Of a stretch of 64,000 bases of DNA, positions 35,844 through 48,639 are shown piece by piece (the first letter of the stretch is position 1; each line of letters starts with the position of its first letter). The notes under the pieces were generated by a model that saw only the letters and a list, made by a program, of their open reading frames with translations, was not told where the DNA came from and made no database searches. Made by a program: the position numbers and the translations under genes. The stretch spans positions 91,113,935-91,177,934 of the forward strand of contig JALGPY010000006.1 of NCBI GenBank assembly GCA_023055425.1, given 5' to 3'. This DNA is from Linanthus parryae. Lineage: Eukaryota > Streptophyta > Magnoliopsida > Ericales > Polemoniaceae.

Positions 35844-37138
35844 CAGAACAAGGTAACTCATCTGAGGATGATTACGTTCTAATGGAGGATGTTGTCACGC
35901 ACTCTCAAGATGCGTGGGTCCTTGATTCCGGAGCTTCCTATCATATTTGCTCTAACAGGGAGATATTCTCGACGTACGACCAAACGGATGGAGGGTCTGT
36001 CTACATGGCAAACGGAGCCATCTGTAAGGTGATTGGGAGCGGCTCAGTTAGATTGAAGACGAATGAAGGGAAGTTATGTACCTTGGAGCAGGTCAGACAT
36101 GTACCACTTATTAAGAAGAATCTGATCTCCTTAAGTCTACTCGACAGCAAGGGATACAGTTTTAAAGGTGAAGGTGGAGATCTACAAGTCTTCAAGGGTT
36201 CTAAGGTGATTCTCAGGGGAGTCAAGAATGGGACCTTGTACATGTTGCAAGGTTCGACGATCACAGGTTCTGCTGGAGTTGTCTCAGCCGAGATTAAGGA
36301 AGATGATCTAACCAAGTTGTGGCATATGAGGCTCGGTCATATGAGTGAACGTGGAATGCAGGAACTTCACAAGAAGGGGTATCTCACCGGGAATGCTCCC
36401 AAGAGCCTAGGGTTTTGTGAGCACTGCGTGTATGGGAAGCTACAGCGTAGCAAGTTCCCTAAGGCGGTTCATAGAACGAAAGGTACTCTTGATTATATCC
36501 ATTCGGATTGCTGGGGTCCATCTCGAGTCGAGGCAATTGGAGGATACAGGTATTTCCTAAGCATCATAGACGACTACTCCAGGATGACTTGGATATTCGT
36601 GATGAAGCACAAGAGTGAAGCCTTCGCAAGATTCAAGGAGTGGAAGACACTAGTAGAGAATCAGGTGGGAAAGAAGGTGAAGAGGCTGCGCACGGACAAC
36701 GGCTTAGAGTTCTGTTCATCAGATTTTGATGGATTCTGCAAGGATCAGGGAATAGCACGCCATCGCACCGTTCAGCACACACCGCAGCAGAACGGTGTAG
36801 CCGAGAGAATGAATCAGACACTTTTAGAAAAAGCAAGGTGCATGCTTTCGAATGCAGGTCTTTCTAGAGGTTTCTGGGGAGAGGCAGTTTCCATGGCATG
36901 CTATCTCATAAATCGGAGCCCGCACACATGTATAGGATGCAAGATTCCTATGGAAGTCTGGACCGGTAATGCAGTGGATTACTCCGATTTGAGAGTATTT
37001 GGTTGTGTTGCCTATTATCACGTTGATGATGGAAAACTAGAACCAAGAGCTAAGAAGGGATTATTCATGGGATTCGGAACAGTTGTGAAGGGATACAAGA
37101 TATGGCAGACAACAAGATTATACTTAGCAGAAGTGTAG
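35844..37138 (+). pseudogene. Protease and integrase of the Tork-type copia
   Basis: Protease active site in WVLDSGASYHICS (near 35912-35950); pre-integrase zinc domain LWHMRLGHMSERG with a C-x2-C pair (CEHC); integrase core with HSDCWGP, DDYSRMTWIFVMKHKSEAF, RTDNGLEFCS and HTPQQNGVAERM, so the catalytic D, D and E are present; then the region after the core (FWGEAVSMACYLINRSP). The frame is lost just before 37138, and the next stretch has a stop at 37197-37199. Confidence 0.88.
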
Positions 37139-37139
37139 T

Positions 37140-38909
37140 CTTCGATGAGACTCATATGTTGAAGAACTCCGTGGAGGTGGAGCTTGGGGATGCATAGAAG
37201 AAGGTGGAGGGAGAGTCGGATCCTACTGATCCTAAGGATTCTGAAATCCCTACACCACCACCGGAAACCGAAGAGGAAGAAGCAGAAGAGTCTGATAGTG
37301 AAGATGCGTCTACACCAGAGGAACCGGTTCATCAAAGTATTGCTGAAGGAAGACCAAGGAGAGTCATAAAGCCTCCGGCGAGATACAGAGATGATAGTAT
37401 GGTGGGATATGCATTACAGGTAGCGGAAGAGGTAGAGGACGAGCCATCCTCCTACAAGGCCGCTATATCTAGTTCTGAGTCAGCACAATGGATTGTCGCG
37501 ATGGGAGAAGAGATGGAGTCTCTTAGCAAGAACTCGAATTGGGAGCTTGTTAAATTGCCAGCGGGAAGGAAGATAGTCAGTTGCAAGTGGGTTTTCAGAA
37601 GAAAGGAAGGAACTACATCTGGAGAGGGCGTCAAGTATAAGGCAAGGCTAGTTGCAAGAGGGTTCAGTCAGAAAGAGGGAGTTGACTACAACGAGATCTT
37701 CTCAGCGGTGGTCAGACATACTTCTATCCGGGTGTTACTAGCTTTAGTGGCACACCACGACCTAGAGCTTGAGCAATTGGATGTCAAGACAGCTTTCCTG
37801 CACGGAAAGTTGGAGGAGGAAATATACATAAGCAGTCGCCGAGGCAGTGGTACAAGAGGTTTGACAGCTTCATGTTGAAGATTGGTTACCACAAGTGCGA
37901 GTATGATTGTTGCGTGTATCACAAAGAGTTGCATCGTGGATCACGTATTTACCTAGTTCTATATGTGGATGATATTTTGATTGCAACTTGAAATATCAAG
38001 GACATTAGAGAACTGAAGAGGCCCCTTAGTGCGGAATTCGAGATGAAGGATCTGGGAGCTGCTCGGAAGATATTGGGAGTTGAGATCTATAGAGATAGGA
38101 AGAAGAAGCTTTTCTTATCACAGCAGGGATACATCAAGAAGATCTTGGAAAGATTCGGGATGTTATCAGCTAAAGCTATAGATACTCCTATGGCAACTAA
38201 CAGCAAGCTAGGAATGTACACCGTTCAGACTGAGGAGGAGAAGGAGTACATGTCCAAGGTTCCATATGCTAGCGCAGTTGGAAGTCTCATTATGGTCTGT
38301 ACTCGACCGGACATAGCATTCGCTGCTAGTGTGGTTAGTCGTTTTATGGCTCATCCGGGTAGGGACCATTGGCAGGCGGTGAAGCGTATATTCAGGTACC
38401 TTAAGGGTACGTCAGACATTGGCCTATGCTATGGGTCACGTGAAAACATCTTGGTAGCTGGTTTCTCGGATGCGGACTATGCAGGGGATATTGACAGTAG
38501 AAGATCAATGACAGGCTACGTATTTGCTCTGGGAGCATCTGTTGTGAGTTGGAAGGCGACGCTACAGCCGACGGTGACTTTGTCCACCACGGAGGCGGAG
38601 TATATGGCTCTAACGGAAGCAGCAAAGGATGCAATTTGGCTTAAGGGAATGGTCAATGATCTAGGGCTACTTCAAGATCAGGCGATAGTCTACTGTGATA
38701 GCTTGAGTGCGATTTGCTTGACTAAGGACCAGGTTCATCATGAAAGGACCAAGCATATCGACGTCAGGTATCATTTTCTGAGAAACGAGAGCAGGATCAA
38801 GGTGATGAAGGTGGGGACTGCTGACAACCCCGCGGATATGTTCACCAAGCCGGTTCCGGAGAGCAAGTTCCAGCATTGTCTGGAGTTGCTCAACATCTTG
38901 AGCCAGTGA
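37140..38909 (+). pseudogene. Reverse transcriptase-RNase H of the Tork-type copia, with a catalytic-core deletion
   Basis: RT starts in an acidic linker, then NSNWELVKLP, CKWVFRRKEG, YKARLVARGFSQKEGVDYNE and QLDVKTAFLHGKLEEEIYIS. After that about 25-30 codons expected between EEIYI and the QWY motif are missing and the frame changes near 37837. YVDDIL is still readable near 37965, followed by a stop at 37989-37991. RNase H (38043-38909) is open: FSDADYAGDIDSRRSMTGYV, LSTTEAEYMAL and ERTKHIDVRYHFL, ending at 38907-38909. Confidence 0.88.
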
Positions 38910-39053
38910 GGCCCTTCGAGGCCATGTCGGACCCGGTGGGGGTCCAGTGAGTCTCTGTGACGAGAGACAATTGGGAGCGGAGAAGACGTAGCTTTGTTTA
39001 CGAGAAGAGGAGCAGCTGCTGTTGACAAGAGAATTCAAGTCAAGGTAGAGATT

Positions 39054-39402
39054 TGTTGAGGAGGTGTCTTGAATGTGTTGAATTAGTCAAAGGCGGTGGA
39101 ATAATGAGGTAGCAATTGTTAGGAATTGTTTCCATATCAAAGATGGAAACTTATGGGCAGCAAGTTTGTTTCCAATTTGGTTTTGGAAACCTTTGGCCTG
39201 TGGGTTTTCTCTAAGGTACTATATAAAGAAGCTAGTAGTCTCTCTACTAGGTATGCAAAACATTGTAATTATTCCTCTTAAGTGAATAAAGAGTACTTTT
39301 CCGCCGTGAAGGTAGTTAGCAAATATTTTGCTAGCGAGCCACATAAAATACTCGTGTTCTTCTTTTGTTCGTTCTTCGTTCGTGAGGTGGTTTGACATAA
39401 CA
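39054..39402 (+). repeat. 3' LTR of the Tork-type copia
   Basis: Same length and ends as the 5' LTR. Most differences are G/A or C/T changes, consistent with methylated-cytosine decay. Followed directly by TGTTG. Confidence 0.9.
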
Positions 39403-40187
39403 TGTTGTCTGAGAGGAATAGAATAAATATTTATTTTGAAACAAATAAGCTGTAATTCCATGAAGAGAGAAGCTGTTTAATATGTGTATAAGGTGACAAG
39501 GTCCATACAGTTTCATATCAAGATGAAAAAGAGACCGTGGGAGAATGTGAGATCAGAGTATGGGCAAGCTTCACATTGCTTTTCAGCCCTCTCTTTCTTT
39601 TTCCACTTTTACCATCCCTCTATCATCGTCCACACATTTAACACTACTGCATGTTTTAATATATGTCGACCGTCCTTCCCTCCCCATCCTTTCTTTGTCG
39701 ACCGTCCAACTTTCCATAACTATATTATATGTAGTCTCACTATCTCGCAAGTTTTTGTTTAATAATCTATTCACTGAATCAGGCTACAAACATGGCTCTT
39801 CATTTGTCCTTTTCTTCTTTTGCTACTTTTTTTTTTTTTTTCAAGTTCTTTTTTTGCAAACCTTTAGCTTGGTTGAACAATAACGAATGTTTTTTTCCTT
39901 TCTTCTCTATTTTTATATTGGAGGGTAAATTTAGGGTTTTTCATGTTGATGGGTCTCTCCCTCTCTCTTTAATTACATGATTCGGTCCTGAACTGTGCAA
40001 GAAGAGGATTATCACGGCCATATTTTTGTTGAAAGAGAAGCCAACCAATTGGCGCACACTTCCGCTCAAAGAGGCTACGTGCCGAATGGGCTAAATCTGT
40101 ATATCATTCAGACATTATGGGTTTTTACTCCCTAAAGTTAGTGAAATTCATTTTCTAAAAAAAAAAATGAAGATCCTGATTTTAGTG
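39403..40187. other. Spacer between two copia insertions
   Basis: No gene seen. It has two copies of TGTCGACCGTCC (39664-39675, 39697-39708) and a T run near 39828-39841. ORFs here follow low-complexity Phe/Ser-rich sequence. Confidence 0.45.
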
Positions 40188-40949
40188 TGTTGGAAAAATT
40201 TGAATTTTGGATAGTAAAATACGTAGTCTTTAATTCTCACTCTGAGATGTTAAATCTGCAATTGAGAGTTGTCCAAAATAATATACGGGTGAATGAAAAT
40301 TACTGTAAATATAGGTCCTTCAATGGACGCAATTTAACTTTGGGTGCGTTATTGATTAAAGTCGCAAATTAATAATTGTTGGAATTGCTAATAAATTTAT
40401 TAGTTATCGACCAAAGTTAGTTATAATTAGTTACTAACGTCCAGAGTTAGTTATTATCATGAATAGACACATCTATTCATTTGCATCCCTTTGAAGGGTC
40501 ACCTATTCTATTATAAATAGAGGGCTTCTCCACCCATTTGTGCATTCCAACATTTCCTTCTACTCTCCCAATTCCCTACAAAGTCCTCCTAGACTTTGTA
40601 GAACCTTCAACTTTCAGAATTTGAATTCCTATATTCTAAGTCAATTTATTCAAGAGAGGTACCATGCCATTGCGGTTCGTAGGGTGTAAGTGGTGGACTA
40701 ACTTCTTGCACGGCGAGAGACGATTATCCTGGGAGGCGGTTTGTTCCGAATCAAGCAGTACCAAAGGGAGCAAATAAAGCCTTAAGGACATCGAGCCAAT
40801 GCTCGAGATCGTTTCTAATTACTATTCATATTCGACGACTTTGTAAGTATTTCAATTCGTCTTTATTTAGTTACTTTCTATCATACGATTCTGTTTCAAC
40901 TTCTTCTCCATCTTCTTCTTTTCGGTCCAGTTTCGATTGTTCTTCAACA

Positions 40950-42320
40950 ATCTTAAGGTTTTACTTGTCGAAACTGGTTTTTGCCGCCTCTTCGGTTTTC
41001 AAGTCGGGTTTAATTAATTTTCTTGTAAATCTGAGAGTTTCATAGTACTCACAGATTGTTGTATCAAAGAGTCTTTATAGCACTCATTAATACAACGGAT
41101 TACAAAGAATTTTTATAGTAATCATTGCGTGAAAATTATGGTTTACCGATTTGTATCATTGGAGAATGAATTTTTCTATGCAAAATTCGGCATGCATAAG
41201 TTGGGGCAGAATTGTATTTTATCGTTTAGACATTAATAACGATCCCGGATCAATTTTTGTAAAACATGAAAGTTGCAGAGAACGGAAAAATGAAGGAGTG
41301 GGGAGAAACGGTGCATCCATCGGAGTTGTAAAACTCTAGATATCGTTGTTAAAGTTTCTGGTTCGCAACAGAATTTTATACAAATTCTGACTTCGATTTT
41401 TGAAGGATAACTGGAGCTATAGACCTCGGTTCAAGGCGAGTCATATATGAAAATTGTGTATCTCGATGAGACGAATCTATTGGATATAGTCTTGATGTCA
41501 GATTCACATCAGAACGCCTCCATAATCATGGTCAAAGTTTCTGAAAATAGTATTGTACCAAGCCGAATACTCTATGCAATTAGATTTCGGAAAATTATCA
41601 CGTTTAAACATGTATGCCATATTTTGAAACATAAGAATTTGGTTTCTTAATATGTGACAACTTAGAAAGGATTCAAACTTGATCTTGAATCCAAAAGTTA
41701 TAGTTGTTACGCACGACATGTGTGGGCAACAGAGCGTTCAAAATTAAGTAAATGAACGTACTATATATTATAGTAGGTCGCGTCATGTTAATTTTGATTT
41801 AATTCGCTAATTCATTGAATATGATTATTCAATGTTTTGGGATATGTCAAAATAAAAACTTCGTATGAGATGAATTAAACTAACGTAAGTACGGTGGTGT
41901 CATCCATTAGTTTAAAACCATTTTGATCTTGAATATTTACATATTGAAATATTTTTGTTGTAAAACAAAAACATGTCGTATGCCTTGTGGGGGGTCTATT
42001 TATCAACAGATCAATTATTTGACGTACCAAGAGTTTCAAGCACTCATGGGAATCCAAGAGTTTCAAAGTACTCATGGGTTGTCAATTTAGTGTCTAGCAA
42101 ATCAAGAATTTTTTATTTTACTACATCATGAAGTCATTTGTTAGAGAACATATATCAAGAGTTTCAAAGTACTCATGGGCATAAGAAAATAAATCAAGAG
42201 TTTTATAGCACTTATGAATTATTTATTCAATGGGTATATGTGCTTGAATTACGCATACGAAATAATAAATTTTGGAATAACTTATATTTCGGCATCCTTT
42301 CGACCAATTGAAAACAAAAA
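40950..42320 (+). other. Non-coding leader of the second copia, with GAGTTTCAAAGTACTCATGG repeats
   Basis: Copies at 42031-42050, 42058-42077, 42160-42179 and 42198-42217 (degenerate) share GAGTTTCAAAGTACTCATGG. Weaker copies stand near 41033, 41063 and 41102. This is where gag and protease should be; no remnant of either is readable, so they were replaced or lost before this copy transposed. Confidence 0.6.
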
Positions 42321-42900
42321 CTACTACGCCTCTTGAATTAATCCACACGGATATTTGTGATTTGAAGTATCTTCAAACAAGAGGTGGAAGAAGCACTTCA
42401 TAACGTTTATAGATGATTGTACACGATATTGCTATGTCTATCCTCTACGAAGTAAAGATGAAGCAATTGACATGTTCAAACATTAAAAAAAGAAGTAGAA
42501 AATCAATTGGGAAAGAAAATCAAAATGGTGTGTAGCGATCGTGGTGGAGAATACGAGGCACCACTTAAGGACATATGTCTAGAAAGTGGAATTATCCACC
42601 AAACTACGACACCCTATTCGCCTGAACAAAATGGCGTAGCCGAGAGAAGAATAGGACTTTAGAAGAGATGCTAAATGAATTACTCCTAAGTTTGGGATTA
42701 CCACAGAACTTGTGGGGGAAAGCCCTATTAACGGCCAACCATATCCTTAATAGGAGACCTCGGAAAAATGTTGGCAAAACTCCATATGAATTATGGAAAG
42801 GAAAGCCGCCATCTTACAAAAACCTCAAAGTGTGGGGGTGTCTCGCAAAGGTGGCAATACCATTACCTAGAAAGGTGAAACTTGGAAGATTGCGTCTTTA
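42321..42900 (+). pseudogene. Integrase fragment of the second copia
   Basis: Readable pieces: LELIHTDICD, FIDDCTRYCYVYPLRSKDEA, CSDRGGEYEAPLKDICLESG, TTPYSPEQNGVAERR, LPQNLWGKALLTANHILNRR and YELWKGKPPSYKNLKVWGCL. Frame changes occur near 42485, 42650 and 42875. The catalytic D, D, E positions are still recognisable. Confidence 0.85.
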
Positions 42901-44590
42901 TCGGGTATGCTCATAATAGTAGTGCATATCGATTTTTGGTTATCAAATCAGAAATCGAAGACATACACGACAATACTATTTTTGAGCCATGTAACGCATC
43001 ATTCTTCGAAGATGTATTTCCATACAAACAGAATAATGAACAAAGTTATAATAAAAGAACAAGGGAATCAACATCTCAAGAGTCTGAAATGGAAAACGAA
43101 CCTAGACGTAGAAAGCGAGCAAAAGTTGCTAAAACATTTGGCCCGGATTTTCTAACCTACTTGGTAGAAAATGAGCCTCAAACCTACAAGGAAGCTATGT
43201 CTAGTACCAAGGCCTCATATTGGAAAGAAGAAGTGAATATGGAAATTGAATCCATACTTCAAAATCATACTTGGGAATTGGTGAGTCTTCCACCAGGAAG
43301 TAAAGCGTTAGGCTGTAGGTGGGTTTTTAAGCGAAAGCTTAAACCTGACGGTTCAATTGATAAGTATAAGGCTAGACTTGTCACCAAAGGTTATTTCGAT
43401 ACCTACTCACCAGTTACAAGGATAACGTCCATTCGCATGCTTATAGCTATTGCAGCTATAAATAATCTTGAAATTCACCAAATGGACGGTAAGACTGCAT
43501 TCTTAAATGGTGAATTAGACGAAGAGATTTACATGGAACAGCCTGAGGGTTTTATTGCTCCTGGGCAAGAAAATAAGGTATGTCGTTTGGTAAAATCTCT
43601 TTATGGTCTCAAACAAGCTCCGAAACAATGGCATATCAAATTTGATAATACCATGTTATCAAATGGATTTCATATTAATGAATGTGACAAGTGTGTTTAT
43701 AGTAAAACCACTCGTGATGGATATTTCATTGTGTGCTTGTACGTTGATGATATGTTCATTATGGGAAGTAATTCAACTATGATAAAAACTAAGAAAAAGT
43801 TGACAACAAATTTCGATATGAAGGATATGGGTATTGCAGACGTTAAAATCACTAGAACGACGAATGAATACTCATTATCTCAATCGCATTATGTTGGGAA
43901 GATTCTTGAGAAATTCGACAAGAAAGATGGCAAGATAGTTAAGACTCCCATGGATCTTAATTTACATCTCGCCAAGAACCATGGTGCAAATGTAAGACAA
44001 GTTGAATATGTTCGAGTAATTGGCTGTTTAATGTACCTCATGAATTGTACAAGGCCCGATATTGCTCAAGCAGTTGGAAAGTTAAGTCGATTCACTAGTA
44101 ATCCAAGTGATAAACATTGGAAAGGAGTGACTCGAGTGCTAAAATATTTAAGATATACTTTAGCATATGGACTACACTATACTAGGTATCCTGCGATACT
44201 AGAAGGGTATAGTGATGCCAACTGGATATCGGACACATTGGACTCTAAGTCCACGAGCGGGTATGTTTTTACCCTTGGAGGAGCAGTCGTGTCTTGGAAA
44301 TATTCTAAAAAAACTTGCATTGCAAGGTCCACAATGGAATCGGAATTCATTGCATTGGATGAGACTGGAGAGGAAGCCGAGTGGATTCGTCAATTTTTAA
44401 AAGAACTTCCTATGTGGCCAAAACTGGTGCTAGCTATCTGCATTCATTGCGATAGTCAATAGGCAATTGGAAGGGCCCAAAGCACCATTTACAATGGTAA
44501 GTCTAGACATATACGTCGTAGACATAATACCATTAAACAATTGCTTTCGAACATAATTATATTGATCGATCGTGTGAAAAGTAAGTAAAA
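42882..44590 (+). pseudogene. RT-RNase H of the second copia, open for 526 codons
   Basis: Order: linker [22 protein letters not shown] with [65 protein letters not shown] and the active site [11 protein letters not shown]; RNase H with [20 protein letters not shown] and [13 protein letters not shown]. About seven residues expected between VTKGY and FDTYSP are missing. A stop at 44460-44462 cuts the RNase H tail, which continues in frame (AIGRAQSTIYNGKSRHIRRR) to about 44590. Apart from this RT is largely preserved. Confidence 0.88.
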
Positions 44591-46033
44591 ATTAGCGGAT
44601 CCGCTGCCCATAGGGTTAACAAGAGAGCAATTGTTTACGTCGTCAAGGGGAATGGGACAAAAGCCTATCTCTCTGATTTGCACGGAACGGAAAACCCAAC
44701 CTAGATGATTGGAGATCACAAGAACTAGGTTTAAAAGGGACAACCTAATTACTGTGCAAATATAGTCACTGTAGGAAATTTTATTTCCCAACCCATTCTT
44801 AGGACGACACCGAGTGACGCTTGCATTGGTAAGGATAAGCGATTAGCTTTTAATGATCTCATACATTAAGGGATAAAACCAAGTGGGGTATGGCAAGATA
44901 CTCTTTATGAGACTCACCTATATGAGTGGGAACTGGCGGCCGGTTCTAGGAGAATGACGAGACTAAATTCTCTAAGACCACTCACGAAACCAGGATTAAG
45001 TGCTCCAAGGCCAAAACGGACACGACAATAAGAAATTAATATGGAAGGATGATAACCGTGTGGGTACTATTGTCTAGGTATACACCACAGAAAGCAGTTC
45101 AAGGTGTTTCACCACTGACAATCCAGTATATCCGATAGTATTCCACTAAGAGAGGTTCAAGGTCCTTGGCCACCTTCTCGATGCGATTATCACTCGTTTG
45201 GTGTCTCTCTAAATCTCCTCTTTGATTATTCCGGCTCTTATGCCAATTTGTCATTCATGTGGGGATTGTTGGAAAACTTCGAATTTTGGATAGTAAAATA
45301 CGTAGTCTTTAATTCTCACTCTGAGATGTTAAATCTGCAATTGAGAGTTGTCCAAAATAATATACGGGTGAATGAAAATTATTGTAAATATAGGTCCTTC
45401 GATGGACGCAATTTAACTTTGGTTGCGTTATTAATTAAAATCGCAAATTAATAATTTTTGGAATTGCTAATAAGTTTATTAGTTATCGACCAGAGTTAGT
45501 TATTATTAGTTACTAACGTCCAGAGTTAGTTATTATCATGAATAGACACATCTATTAATTTGCACCCCTTTGAAGGGTCACCTACTCTATTATAAATAGA
45601 GGGCTTCTCCACCCATTTGTGCATTCCAACATTTCCTTCTACTCTCCTAATTCCCTGCAAAGTCCTCCTAGACTTTGTAGAACCTTCAACTTTTAGAATT
45701 TGAATTCCTATATTCTAAGTCAATTTATTCAAGAGAGGTACCATGCCATTGCGGTTCGTAGGGTGTAAGTGGTGTACTGACTTCTTGCACGGTGAGAGAC
45801 GATTATCCTGGGAGGCGGTTTGTTCCGAATCAAGCAGTACCAAAGGGAGCAAATAAAGCCTTAAGGACATCGAGCCAATGCTCGAGATCGTTTCTAATTA
45901 CTATTCATATTCGACGACTTTGTAATTATTTCAATTTGTCTTTATTTAGTTACTTTCTATTATACGATTATGTTTCAACTTCTTCTCCATCTTCTTCTTT
46001 TCGGTCCAGTTTCGATTGTTCTCCAACATAGTG

Positions 46034-46744
46034 CAGTGGTATCACCACCACCACATCCATCCAACAACTACACCCTTAAACACCTAATGAAATCGAAGTG
46101 AACAGACTGCAGCCACAAATACTCAATTAAATCAAACGGAATATTCTATTCGCTGCCAGTTTCATGGTCAACCCCCCTCTGTTTTCATCCCAAAGCAAAA
46201 TCAACAACCGCCATAAACGTAATAAAATCATTGAACTTATATGAACTTAACCACAACCCCAATGAGAGCACAAAAAGAACACATATATGGACTTAATCAA
46301 ATCCCGATGCATACTAAACCGTCAGTGGGTTTTTCATCTCAACCCATCCATCTCCCTCTTTCCTCATCTCCTCTGCCCATACCGAACAAAACTCAAAAAT
46401 ATAGAAATAAAAAACAAAATCCATAGTCTTTGTCAGGCCTCTCAAATTGATCCCAAATATGGGTACTCTGTAGCAAATAGAAATCGGGTTGACAGAGAAA
46501 TATAGGAGTAGAAAGGGTTTCCACCTCCACCCTTCTCTTTCGAATTGGGATTTTCATTAGTGCTTGATTTCTGACTTTCAAATGTTCGATTATCTGACTT
46601 TCGATCCCCAAATATTCTTCCTGACATAGAGATAAAGGGATCGAGAGTTACCAAGAGAGAGAGAATCAGCTTTTTTCTTTTCTTCTTGCAGCCTCGAGAG
46701 GGAGGCATATAGGGTAAGGGGATGAAGAACACTGAAACTCTAGT
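46034..46744. other. Spacer between the second copia and the Sirevirus LTR
   Basis: No gene or repeat family recognised. GAAAG at 46745-46749 would be the Sirevirus target duplication; its partner lies outside the window. Confidence 0.4.
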
Positions 46745-46749
46745 GAAAG

Positions 46750-48227
46750 TGTGTAATGTAGACTAAATACAAGACCTAAATACTCTAGAAGGGGGGGGGG
46801 GTTGAATAGAGTATGGAAACATTTTGCAAAACTTAAAGTTTAACAGGATAGCTTTGTGTGAAACTTGAAATCTCAAGGCCTTGAGATTTTGTAAACAGTT
46901 TGAAACTCACTAAGGCAAAATTGTAAGCTTCAAGGCCTTGAGCTGTGAACAAAACTAAAAAACTTTTAAACCCTAGTTTGATTTGAGTTGTGTGCAGCAG
47001 ATAATAATCAAACAGAAAGGTAAAGAACACAAAGCAATTTATAGAGTTCAGTCCCAATGGACCTACCAGGATTGGGCAAACACTTCTTATTACTCACACA
47101 GAAACAGCCCTAGATCTTGAAGCCTAAGTGATTTCCCTTACACCTATACAGCTTGTGGTTCCAAACCTATCTAGTTCCAGCTACTAACTGTTTAGCTAAC
47201 AAGAACCTCTTGTTGTTCACTTGAACAACCAACCACTAGGTTAAGTTAGGTTTAAGATAATATAGAGATACACAGATGAAGTACAATTGAAGAACACATT
47301 ATAAAGATAAGTTGTTGAAGTCTGGAAGTGTTCTTCAGGAATGACTGGATTGACTTGATCTTCAGAAGTCTGGAATGAAGCTTGAATGATTGTGTGTTTG
47401 AGTGAATGATCTCCCACGAATTTGTCACACCTCTCAGAGTATTCTGCAAGCTCTCTTCTTTTTAAAATTCAAACCAGTCTCTTTTATCCACAACTGCAAC
47501 TGATTGAGAGATTTTAGGATCTCAGTTCCTACAAATCCTCCTTCTGTTTTCAACTTAAATTCAAACAGCTTCAGGTGGATATCCGTTGGAGTTTGTTAAA
47601 ATTTCTCCTGCACCTTTAACAAACCTGCAACAGAAAAGAAACACTGAAACAACACAATCAAAACAACTAGCAGTACTGAGACTATTTGGTTATACAGTTT
47701 CTGATAAAACTGCTTAATAAACTCAGAATAATAATCTGCATATACTCTAAAACACATAAGTCATGAAAAAAAAGTTTAAGACACTTAGAAGTGAGTAAAT
47801 AATCACAATACTAAGAGTTATAACCTGCAAGAAAGAATCAACCAAGTTCTGTAAAAACTGTCAGTAGCTCAAGTCATATCTCAAGGCCTTGGAGCTCTGA
47901 ACCTGTTTCACAGCATTTCAAAATTAAGCCCAGATAACTTTGATTCTTCCTGTTCTGATCATCTACAATTGTGTTCGATGTATAAATAGTACAAACCACA
48001 AATATATACCATAAACCACTGATTTGCATAATCACATATCCAATTCTGCAACACAAAGATGTTAGAATACATAGCAGAATAAGCAGTCTCAAGGCTTTGA
48101 AAGTTTCTGTCAATCTCTAGGCCTTGAGATGACTAGCAAGCCTTTGCTGCTAATGTCTTAGCCTTTTGTCTTTCATCACTCATAAACAATTACCACTCAA
48201 AGCACATTCAGGGATCTTGACTCAACA
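46750..48227 (-). repeat. 3' LTR of the minus-strand Sirevirus
   Basis: Sense start TGTTGAGTC at 48227 directly follows the tract AAGGGGGAGAT; sense end TTACACA at 46750. Length 1,478 bases. CTAGAAGGGGGG...TTGAATAGAG (46785-46810) is a recognisable Sirevirus-type LTR word with a G run. Perfect CTCAAGGCCTTGAG at 46872-46885, variants at 46929, 47879, 48090 and 48114. Confidence 0.8.
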
Positions 48228-48639
48228 ATCTCCCCCTTGATGAAAGACAAAACCTACAGTCTTGTATAGATCTTCCTGCCACTCATAAGCAAAAATTAAA
48301 TAACCACAATATACAGATAAATTATATACTGAACCCAAACAGATAACCAGGAGAGTAAATATTACAAAATACCACAGAATTACCAGATAAATAAAAATTA
48401 ACCAAAATATAACTAAAGGCCAACTCTTATTATTTACTGAATACTGCAAACAAAACCAAAACACAAATACATTCTCCCCCTTTTTTACTTTCAGCAAATA
48501 AGGTTGAAGAAATGTAGGATCATCACTCAGAGTTTCAAAGAAAACTTAAAACAAAAACTAGATAAAAAGTCAAGGCCTTGAGACAGAAAAGATAGAAGAG
48601 AATGAGAAAGATGGTCAAAGCTTTGGCGGTCTCTGATCT
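48228..48639 (-). other. Sirevirus 3' spacer and polypurine tract
   Basis: The sense strand ends in TCAAGGGGGAGAT (48240-48228) at the LTR border. A second tract, AAAAGGGGGAGAA, lies at 48485-48473. Which primes plus-strand synthesis is not known, but the LTR position favours the first. Confidence 0.65.

Larger units (their letters stand above)
34588..39402 (+). mobile_element. Tork/Tnt1-type copia retrotransposon, complete ends, dead pol
   Basis: The target duplication TGTTG flanks it (34583-34587, 39403-39407). The 349-base LTRs are at 34588-34936 and 39054-39402, with roughly a dozen differences by eye (about 3%). The Met primer site TGGTATCAGAGC is at 34940-34951. Order: gag, zinc knuckle, protease, integrase, RT, RNase H. 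It inserted just right of the DUF4283 relic. Confidence 0.92.
40188..46028 (+). mobile_element. Second copia retrotransposon, complete ends, gag and protease missing
   Basis: TAGTG flanks it (40183-40187, 46029-46033). LTRs of 762 bases are at 40188-40949 and 45267-46028 (starts TGTTGGAAAA, ends CAACA), differing at few positions. TATA box TATAAATA at 40512-40519. The bases after the 5' LTR (ATCTTAAGGTTTTACTTG) match neither the Met nor the Asp primer site. 40950-42320 has no gag or protease; coding begins inside integrase. Confidence 0.9.

Noticed and set aside
39484..39980. Overlapping Phe/Ser-rich ORFs
   Set aside because: Low-complexity T/C-rich sequence next to a T run; no coding signature.
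48222..48497. 91-codon hydrophobic minus-strand ORF
   Set aside because: It spans the Sirevirus purine tract and LTR border, which cannot be coding in the element.
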